IMG/VR virus record: IMGVR_UViG_3300031857_001398
Location: 1-23,781 of that record
Strand: one strand, 5' to 3'
DNA: 23,781 nt
DNA from: a virus
In this document: positions 7,069 through 16,100 of the stretch, piece by piece
Numbering within the stretch: position 1 is the first letter of the stretch
Layout of the letters: every line of letters starts with the position of its first letter
Made by a program: the position numbers and the translations under genes
Notes under the pieces: generated by a model
What the model was told of the DNA's origin: nothing
Seen by the model: the letters and a program-made list of their open reading frames with translations, nothing else
Database searches by the model: none

Positions 7069-9900
7069 ATGGCTGATATTGAACTGCTACGACGGGTAGT
7101 AGCCCCTAACGACGGCTGGTACTGCATATTCTCTTTACTCAACGGCAAGAGTGCGCGACAAAATCATTACAAGACTCTCGAAGAAATACAGCAAGAAGCT
7201 GAGAGTCTGGTTGCTGAAGGACGTGATGTCTATTTCAGCTTAGGCAAATTTGTAACCGAAGAAAACCGCGAAGCTGAAAACTGCGGTTGGATGCAAGCGT
7301 TCTTTCTGGACATCGACTGCGGCATCGATAAGGCCACGCCAGATAAATATGGGCGTATCAAAGGCTACGTAGATCAAGCCACGGGTATGCAAGCGCTCAA
7401 GGACTTATGCAAGACCTTAAGTTTGCCAAAGCCTACTATTGTAGATTCGGGGCGTGGCTGGCATGTCTACTGGCCGCTGACTGAGGCAGTTGAAAGAACT
7501 AAGTGGCAGCCTGTTGCCGAGACATTTAAGGCGCTGTGCGCCAAGCACAAATTTATTGGTGACCCTGCTGTGCCAGCGGATGCTGCACGAGTGTTGCGTA
7601 TTCCCAACACTATCAACTTCAAGGGTAAGCTGCCCGTCACGTTGATGAATGAGACCGCGCCCATTTCGTTTGAAGACTTCGCCAAGCTCATGGGGCCAAT
7701 AGCTCCGCCCAAGCCAATCCATAAGCCAGCACAGTTAGATGAGTTAACACGCGCACTAATGGGTAACCGTCAGTCTCGCTTCAAGGTCATCTTCGATAAG
7801 ACCCTAGCGGGCAATGGTTGCGAGCAGTTGCGCAACATCATGGAGAACCAGAATGACATCGAGGAACCCCTCTGGCGGGCGGGGCTGTCCATCGCCAAGT
7901 TCTGTGTAGACGGCAACAAGGCTATACACATCATCTCCAAGCTGCATGACAAGTACGACCCACAAAGAACCGAGGCCAAGGCCGATACGGTCAAGGGCCC
8001 CTACACTTGCGAGACATTTGATTCTCTAGCACCGAATATCTGTAACAACTGTCCCCACAAGGGCAAGTTTAAATCGCCGATTGTTTTGGGCCACGAGATT
8101 GCCAAGGCCGCTGAAGGTACGGTCATCGAGTTTGCCGTGCAAGAGGATGGGCAAGCTGAGCCAGTGCCAGCGTTCATTGTCCCCAAGCTACCTAACCGCT
8201 ACTTCCGTGGCAAGACGGGCGGTATCTACAAGCACATGAAGGAGGACGAGGAGGGCGATGCAAGCGTAGCCCTTGTCTATGAGTACGACCTGTTTGTGAC
8301 CAAGCGTTTGTTCGATCCCGGCCAAGGAGAGACAGTGCTGATTAGGTTGTCCCTGCCACGTGATGGCGTTAAGGAATTCTCACTGACGTTGGTCGAAGCG
8401 CTGAGCAAAGACGAGCTTCGCAAGGCGCTGTCGTTCCATGGCGTGATTGCCCTGCAGACACAGATGCTATTGATTCTCGACTATCTGGTGCAATGTGCAA
8501 AAGAACTACAAATAACACAAGAGGTTGAAATGATGAGACAACAATTAGGCTGGGCTGACGATGACCGGAAGTTTATTCTGGGTGACCGCGAGATTGGCGC
8601 AGACTACATACGCTATAGCCCACCGTCTAAGGCCACCCGTGATGTAGCGCATGCGCTTCGTCCTATGGGCTCGTTTGATGAGTGGAAAGAGATTATCAAC
8701 GTATATGACATGCCCGGCTTCGAGCCACATGCGTTTGCCGTATTCACTGCGTTTGGCGCACCTTTGATTAAGTTTATGGGCATCAAGGGCGGCATTATTA
8801 ACCTAATTAACAACCGCTCTGGCACAGGCAAGTCCACCATTCTGCAGGTGATGAACAGTGTATGGGGTCACCCCGATGAGCTGATGATCCAGTGGCGCGA
8901 TACGTTAAACGTCAAGCTTCACCGCATGGCTGTGATGTGCAATCTACCCTTGGGTGTGGACGAGATCACCAAGATGAGTGGCGATGACTTCTCGGACTTA
9001 GCGTATAGCGTAACGCAAGGCGCACCCCGCCGTAGGATGAAGTCGTCCACCAATGAGGAGCGGGAATCCCAAGGCTATTGGGCGACCATGATGGTGGCTA
9101 CGTCTAACGCCAGTATGACTGACAAACTTGAGTCCTTGAAGTCCACCGCTGAAGGTGAGCTTATGCGTCTGATGCAGTACCGCATTGACCCGACCAACAA
9201 CCTAGACAAGGCAACCGCTAAGCAAATCTTTGGTAGACTGCAGAGTAACTACGGTCATGCGGGCGGCAGGTACGCGCAGTTCCTAGTACAGAACCAAGAG
9301 GAGTGCGTAGACACAGCTCTCAAGCTACAGATCAAGCTGGACAAGGCAGTTAACATTGAGACACGTGAGCGCTTCTGGTCGGGCATGGCCGCGTCCAACC
9401 TAGCGGGCGGGATGTTTGCCCACAAGCTGGGCCTGCATAGCATCAACTACAAGCGTGTGTTTGACTGGTCGGTTGAGGAGATCAAGTCTATGCAGGGCTC
9501 TGTGCGCTTGAACTTCAACGACTACGCTACCGTAGTTGGCGAGTTTTTACTGAAGCACAACCTCAACATCCTTGTGGTCAACAAGTACAGTACGTCCAAG
9601 GCGGGCATAGCGGCTGCGCCTCTTCTGCTACCCCGTGGTGCGTTGATCGTACGCTACGAGCCAGACACCAAGAAGATATTCATTGTCCGTCAGGCGCTTA
9701 AAGATTACTGCGCCGCCAAGCAGATCACCTTTACGGACTTGCTGTCCGGGCTTAATAGTACAGGCGCATTCATTGCAGAAGTGCGTACCCGTCTGGACGT
9801 GGGCACGGAAATTAGTGCGCCCCCTGTCGTAGCCTTGGAGTTTGATGCTGACCTGCTTGGTGTCGAGCCTGACACAAACGTAGCGGGCGATGCGAATTGA
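7069..9900 (+). CDS. Primase-helicase (AEP primase, zinc motif, AAA+ helicase)
   Basis: 943-residue bifunctional replication protein. The archaeo-eukaryotic-type primase domain is at about 1-200, with FFLDIDC (Asp81 and Asp83), SGRGWHVYW (127-135, catalytic-type His132) and RVLRIPNTINFK (174-185). Residues 313-330 carry Cys313, Cys325, Cys328 and His330, a probable zinc site. The helicase part has Walker A SGTGKST (584-590), Walker B LGVDE (628-632) and a sensor-like MVATSNAS (675-682), resembling DUF927/virus-type AAA+ helicases. It would unwind DNA and prime for PolA. I chose ATG 7069: translation from TTG 6919 would run through the HTH gene and the hairpin; an in-frame GTG at 7054 is possible. 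The ribosome site (CTGGA) is weak. Confidence 0.9.
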   Translation: MADIELLRRVVAPNDGWYCIFSLLNGKSARQNHYKTLEEIQQEAESLVAEGRDVYFSLGKFVTEENREAENCGWMQAFFLDIDCGIDKATPDKYGRIKGYVDQATGMQALKDLCKTLSLPKPTIVDSGRGWHVYWPLTEAVERTKWQPVAETFKALCAKHKFIGDPAVPADAARVLRIPNTINFKGKLPVTLMNETAPISFEDFAKLMGPIAPPKPIHKPAQLDELTRALMGNRQSRFKVIFDKTLAGNGCEQLRNIMENQNDIEEPLWRAGLSIAKFCVDGNKAIHIISKLHDKYDPQRTEAKADTVKGPYTCETFDSLAPNICNNCPHKGKFKSPIVLGHEIAKAAEGTVIEFAVQEDGQAEPVPAFIVPKLPNRYFRGKTGGIYKHMKEDEEGDASVALVYEYDLFVTKRLFDPGQGETVLIRLSLPRDGVKEFSLTLVEALSKDELRKALSFHGVIALQTQMLLILDYLVQCAKELQITQEVEMMRQQLGWADDDRKFILGDREIGADYIRYSPPSKATRDVAHALRPMGSFDEWKEIINVYDMPGFEPHAFAVFTAFGAPLIKFMGIKGGIINLINNRSGTGKSTILQVMNSVWGHPDELMIQWRDTLNVKLHRMAVMCNLPLGVDEITKMSGDDFSDLAYSVTQGAPRRRMKSSTNEERESQGYWATMMVATSNASMTDKLESLKSTAEGELMRLMQYRIDPTNNLDKATAKQIFGRLQSNYGHAGGRYAQFLVQNQEECVDTALKLQIKLDKAVNIETRERFWSGMAASNLAGGMFAHKLGLHSINYKRVFDWSVEEIKSMQGSVRLNFNDYATVVGEFLLKHNLNILVVNKYSTSKAGIAAAPLLLPRGALIVRYEPDTKKIFIVRQALKDYCAAKQITFTDLLSGLNSTGAFIAEVRTRLDVGTEISAPPVVALEFDADLLGVEPDTNVAGDAN

Positions 9901-10096
9901 GGGGATAAATTACGAGCTGAACTGGCAGGAGTTCACTGTTGGCAGCTCGTTCTTTGTACCATGCTTGGACGATACCAAGGCTAGGGAACGCATAGAAGGC
10001 AAGATGAACCGCCTTGGCTATGCGGTAATTGTTAAATTAGTGATAGAGGACGGGATAAGGGGATTGCGCGTTTGGCGAACCCGACGTACAATGTGA
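9890..10096 (+). CDS. Small conserved phage protein, 68 aa
   Basis: Overlaps the end of the primase-helicase gene by 11 bases and is the last gene of the + strand arm. The sequence is compact alpha/beta: INYELNWQEFTVGSSFFVPC, then a helix (KARERIEGKMNRLG), then strands YAVIVKLVIEDGIRGLRVWR. From memory, similar small proteins (SxFVPCxD, GIRGLRVWR) occur next to phage replication genes and have no known function. No ATPase, zinc or membrane motif. Gene status is supported by coupling to the primase and by the terminator shortly after it. Confidence 0.72.
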   Translation: MRIEGINYELNWQEFTVGSSFFVPCLDDTKARERIEGKMNRLGYAVIVKLVIEDGIRGLRVWRTRRTM

Positions 10097-10133
10097 TGGC
10101 AACATGCAGTTGCACTCTCCTCCTTGATGGATT

Positions 10134-10165
10134 AGCCCCGCCTAAACAGCGGGGCTCTTTTTATT
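10134..10165 (+). terminator. Intrinsic terminator of the + strand arm
   Basis: AGCCCCGC (10134-10141) and GCGGGGCT (10149-10156) form a perfect 8-base stem with a 7-base loop, followed by CTTTTTATT. It terminates rightward transcription after the 68-aa gene. The T-run overlaps the stop codon (TTA at 10161-10163) of the giant - strand gene. Read leftward, the stem is followed by AATCC rather than T residues, so it should work mainly in one direction. The preceding bases 10097-10133 contain only a minor GCAAC/GTTGC pairing. Confidence 0.93.
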
Positions 10166-13100
10166 GGAACTGCTCAAAGTAGTTAGCCTTCTTCTCAGCG
10201 GGCTTGGAATCCTTCTTTAACTTGTCCACATAGTCTTGCGTCACGATATGACGTAGTTTGTCGTCAATGTACAGACCTTGGTCGGTCTTAGCAGACTTCT
10301 CCATCTTCTTCTCAATAGAACTTATGATGCCGTCTACATCTATAGCATCAGTTGGGTGCTTTTCGTTAAACTTTATGATCTGATCTAAAGCTTTCTCCAC
10401 ACCATCAGAATCATTGGTCATGAAGTTTAGACCAAACAGGTTCAGCGCTTCCGTGCGTTTCTTAGTGATGCCTTCAGCCTGACCCTTCTTTGTGATATTA
10501 AAGTACTGGCGTTCAGCTAGTTCAGATGTACGGAAGCCTAGCGATTGCATGGCCAGATCGAACGGGCTGAACTCGTCAACGATCTTGTCGCCCGCCATGT
10601 TAGTCGCGCCCTCTTTGCTGTAGCGGTAAGCCACTAATGGCTGACGAATAAACGCAGGCATCATGGCCTCAAGAGCGCGATCACCGTAGCCGGTTTTAAA
10701 CAAAGTGTACGCACGTGCACCCTGTTGTAAAATACCAACAAATGGACCAAGAGCTTTAGTAATTGAGTCGTTGAGTGCGGTCTCAGCATCTGTATTCTGA
10801 CGCATATCTGGAATCCACATGCCATCTAACTTGAGCTTGCTTGCAAAGTCGTAGCCCAGAGCATTGAATGCACCGCGGCCAAGTAGCATGCCAGCTTCCT
10901 TGCCAAGGGTGTTAACTGCCCAATTCATAAACTCAAGTTCAAAATCTAGGCGATCTTCATCGTCTGAGTCTAAACCAAAGTTAAATACTGCTTCAATAAT
11001 GGCCGCAACGGTTGAGAAACCCCAGAGACCAGTTACTCCTGACAGAATACCGGCTGTACCCATGATCCCAACAAAACGTGCACGTGCTTCGCGTCGATCG
11101 GCTTTAGTCAAACCTTTAAACGAGTTGTATGCGTTGCGTGCTAAGAAGAACGTCATCTGCTGTGGGAACTGTTTGAACTGCAAGATCACACGAGCAACCG
11201 GATGTTGCATGTAACGTGGCTTGTTTGATGCAGAGTAATCAAACATAGACCGGTGGGTAATATCCTTAGCCTCAGCAATTGCTTCAGCAAACGCCTGTTG
11301 TTGGTTTGGATAGTTAGCGCGTTTCTCCATGGCCGCACGGAACGAAGACATGGCTACTACTTCGCGGTTCATACGCTCAGCATGATGAAACAAGAATGAA
11401 ATTACTTGCATTGACTTGTTTGGGATGCCAGAGTAATCTTCAGTTGGCTTGGAAGCCAGACCCGATTGGTCGTACGCAGCCGTAATGTCGATTAGGCCGT
11501 CGGCTACAAAGCGTTTGTATGCAGCTTGCTCTGCCCTAGTCAGTGAGTTTGAGCGCTGTAAAGACGGAGTCAATAAACGGGAGTCGCGGATACGCCCACC
11601 GGTCTCAATGCCAAAGCCTGTAAGCCCAATCTGCCCAATAGTTTTAGACACCTGCCCCATGACGTTGGCAACTGCGCGGGTGTAACTCATATTAGGGTTT
11701 GCCCTAATTTGTTGACCTACAAGTGTAGGCACTCCAATCATCATGCCGCCCAAGACGTTGGTCACTGCAGATGCTACAGACGTTAGGTAATAGATAAAGC
11801 CAATGTTTGAGAAGTAGCTAACAAATGCGCCATCATCAGGCGGGTTGAGCATGGCATTTAAGCGAAGCTCAGTCTCTTTAATAAAATCATTTAATGTATC
11901 GTTTTCAGCGGCCAGCACTGGGTCATAGCTTGCACCAGCGGGTGTACGGCGTTTGACTTGCGAGCGGGCAGCGTCCATCTGAGAGAACATCTCAGGTGAG
12001 TACTCAAAGCGGGCCAACTGATACGCCATGTTGAAGGACGTGTTGGCAAAGTTACGCAAGGCGTCCTGCGAAAAACCTTCAATGCTGTTGCGGTGGATAA
12101 ACTGATTACGCATGCTTCGGTCAGGCTGGTTCTGTAAGAACGTCTGATAGAAGCTGTCCTTTAACTCTTTTTTGCGGGCATCTGCGGCTGTGGGTGATAA
12201 CCCCGCAAAGTTAGCGCTGTCTACGGCAGCAAAGACTTCCTTCAAGAAAGCTGACTGCTGTGCGTGGAAGTCCATCTGCTTGGCGTAGTCGTTACCAATT
12301 TTTTCACCAATAGTTTGCGATAAATACGGGTCACGTTCTAGGCGTTCTTCTATGTGAGCATCGCGCGCGCCTTGGGACTCAAACATGTAGTATTCACGAC
12401 TAGCACCGCGACCAATCTGATACCAAAAACGGCCATGACGCATCAATGGGAAGTAAGGACCTTTGAGTGCGCCCTTCTCAAACTCATTACGAATCTCAAG
12501 TATCGTTGCTTCAGACACACCAAGCTGGCGCATTTGAATGATACGTTGATTCATTAGGCGCTTGTAGTTAGCATAGCGGCGTTGGAAGAAGTTACGCACG
12601 TCGCGGTAAATAGCTTTGGCCTCTGGGTCTAGGGCATTCCAATCCAGCATTAACTGCACATTCGCATTACGTTGGGCAGTGTTAGCCTTATCTGGGTCGA
12701 CTTCGGCAATAGTTGCGGAGTGCATGACTGCGCCTAATTTACGGGACATGTCAGGGTCTTTGGATTGCAAAAGTTCCCAACGACGGGAAATCTTTGCAGA
12801 CTCCTCAAGGATATTACTCTTGCGGGCAAGGAAGTCCTCGGTCACGCGAATGAAGTTTGTGATCTGCGGAATACGACCAGCAACCAAGTCATCAATCTGG
12901 CGAAGCGTCAACACACCTAAGAAGGCGGGGCGAAGCGCGGCGTCCATGTTTCTAAACTCGCGTTTTATTTGGTTCCAATTACGCGCCTGCATCCAACGAC
13001 GTATAGTCGATGGCTGGTTTGGCATACCCACTGGCATGATCTTGGGTTTTCTTTTCCCAGTAGCCATAGCTTTTGGGCCAGTAGTTACTGTCATGCCCTC

Positions 13101-16100
13101 GACGGACATTGTGCCCGCCATCATTGCATCAGCAGCAAGCATGGCTTCAGCCATGACGTTGCTTTCGTAACCCTTCTTTACGTTGAAGAGCCTACGGATA
13201 GCGTCTGTAAAGCGGTTCTGCAATGAGTAAGGCGCTGACTTGTAGCGGAAGCCGCGTAGTCTTGCTTGGAATACTGGGTTTGTCAGAGCTTCAGACACAA
13301 ACTCGTGCAGGTCTTTGAGTCCGTAGATAGCGCCAGTGTCAGCGCCTTCTTGCTGTAGTTGTGTCTTAGAGTACTCATACAGCTCCATCAGACGATCGTA
13401 GCCTTGGCGTTGAAAGCCGGTTAGTCGCTCTGGGTTGTCAAGTAAATGAGATGCGGCTGCGTGAATAGTCTCGTGCAGCAACAAGTGGTTGGTCAGCTTG
13501 CCAACACCGCGGCGCATAACAATAGAGTCAGTCGCTGGGTCATACTTGCCGCTCCATGTGTATTGCGTGTTGACCAGATCAATAAGACTCTGAAGCACCT
13601 GCTTGTTAGATTCAGACGCATTCATCTGATCCATAGACGCTTCAACTTGTGCCAGCGTAGACAACACGTTACGTAATTTGCCAGAGCGTAGTTCAGCAAT
13701 CAGCGTGCCCTGTTGCTCAACTGGGTAGATTGCGGTAATTACGTCACGCAAACCATCAATACGTTCTTGCAGGGACTTGGCAATGTTAGGGTCGTTGTTT
13801 AGCGACTCCATTGTGTCTGCATCAACTATGCGAGTCTGAGCCGTAAAGTTGGTATCAAGCAGGCGCTGAGCCAACTCCGAGTAGTACGGGTTGCCCTTCA
13901 TCTGCACCATTAGGTCTAGTGCTCCGCGTGTATCGCCAGCCTCCAGCATGCGAACCATGTCTGGGTGCAGTTCAGTCAACATCTGGATTGTCGGCAGGTT
14001 CTTAGTCGACACTTCCACATCGGGGGTGGCTTCACCCTCCCCAGTAGTAGTTTCGGTTAGACGCTCAGATATGCGTTTGAGCTTGCGTTCATTTTTCTTT
14101 TGCTCAATCGTAGCCCGTTCTTTGGCTTCTTTAGAGAGCTTCTCTTCGTACCGCTTAAGAGACTCGTGATAGTCCGTTACTGCTTTAGTATAAGCAAGGT
14201 TGGCTTCATGTGTTCTTTTGTGTTCTGCGACCATCTCATCAAGAGTAGCTAACGTGCCCTCAGATAAGTTTTGCTTGATCCAGTCACGGAAGTTATTGGC
14301 GTAACGTCCACCTTCGCCAAAGTAACCATAGTTGGCGTTAAAGTATTTAGGGTCTACTTCGTAGTACGCTAAGTCGTACGCCAAGGCAGACATAGCTTCA
14401 CCAAACGTCTTGCGGTTTAGGTTGTTTAGATAAGTCATAGCCGCAGACATCTGTGGTGACATCTTTACACCAGCATTAAATGCCTGCTTAATAGCCAACA
14501 GCGCACCGCGTAGTTTGGCATCTGCAACCACATGTTCGTTCTCCGTCACACCTTGACTGGGGCGACGTGGCTTGCCTTCTGGTGTTTTGCCAAACTTTTG
14601 TGTTACTGCCGTACCAGTAGTGATACGTTCTGTATACACACCAGACTTAGGCATCCCTACGCCAACTTCTTTGCCAGACAGTTGGCTTGTGTACTCGCGT
14701 ACTTCATCACTAAACTGCTCAACGCCACGGCGGGTCGTGAGGTCAGGGAGCCCTGCCTTAGTGTACAGGCGACCTTGTTCTTCAGGTGATGCACGGCGAA
14801 GTGCATCTATCAAAGCACGGAACGAGTCCATCCCGCCGACACGAGCAGACAGGTACTTGAGCATGGTTCTAGCGCCAAGACTTGTGCCTTCACCCGGTGC
14901 GGCGATGTCGTACTGCAGCATAGTCTTAGCTGCAACGTTTTTAGAACTGCTATGGCGTTCCTGCTCCGTTGGTGTTTCTGCAGCAGGCTGAATAACATCA
15001 AAGAAGTCTTTGACCTGCGCACCTTCAGATGTCTGTGCTACGTGCTCAGTGCTAATGTCGGGAGCCTTTATTGGCTCACCTTTCTGGTCGTATTGAATGG
15101 GCTCAGCGGGCGTAGCGGGCGTCTCTTCCTCGCTTACAGCTTCAGCGCCAAACATGTCACGCTCATCTTTAGTTTTACGCTGCGGCTTACCCTCAAGGGC
15201 GCTCATCAACTTGTCAACATCGCTTTCGTCTTGCTGACCAAACAGGTCACCCTGCATAGCTTTAGGTTGGCGTTGTAATTGCGCAACAGCTTGGTCTATT
15301 TGCTCAGACAATCTGGCTACGTGCTGTTCGGCTAATTGCTGACGAGATTTAACTGCTTCGCCTGCGGTCATTCCGTCGCCCGCTTGTGATATGGCCCAGT
15401 TCTCGTCGTAGCCACCAGATTCTAATTTGGCTATGTAGCGTTGCTTAGTAGCTTGTAGATTGGCAATGGCTTTATTGACATCATTGCCCGCCATAGCCAT
15501 GGCATCACGGGCCATTTGAGCCGTACGCTTTATCGTACCAAACATGTCACCCTGCATGCCTCTAGCTTCGCCAGATTGATCCTGCGCCGCTAAAGCTCCA
15601 ACAATACTGGAGCCGTCAAACATTGGGTTTTTCAGTTGGTCAATTAACTTTGGGTCCTTTAGAACAGCAGCGTGATCGTCAACTAAATTCTCTAGATCGC
15701 GCATAGCCATTTTGATTTGCGCGGTTTTCTCTGGCGTCTGTATGCCGCCACCTAGAAGCGGAACAATCTCTTGACGAAGACTGTTATAGGCTTCTTGGAA
15801 GTTGTCTAATGTACCGGGCTGCTGTCGCGTTCCTTCATCAATTGCAGTAGCATCCGGTCCAGTAGAAACCACTCTTGTTGATTCAGCCCCAGTAAGTCCG
15901 CTGCCGGGGCCTCCTGCACCGGACTCGCCAGCCACTCCAGCGCCTTCTCCACCTGTTCGGTTGATAACTTGTCCAACATCTTCTTCCTCCGTGAGTCGGT
16001 CTAAAACTGACTTGCCAGTTTTCTTTTCGTCGCCCTTGAGGTAACGATCAACGCCTTCTTTAACCCCTTGAATAGTTCCACCAAAGCCACCACCAACTAT

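Noticed and set aside
10097-10133. Possible small RNA or tRNA remnant before the terminator
   Set aside because: Only a short GCAAC/GTTGC pairing is present and no cloverleaf can be drawn.
12616-13170. 184-codon + strand open frame opposite the giant protein gene
   Set aside because: Antisense shadow: no ribosome site, implausible composition, and the - strand frame carries the metallopeptidase motif and continuous coherent protein on both sides.
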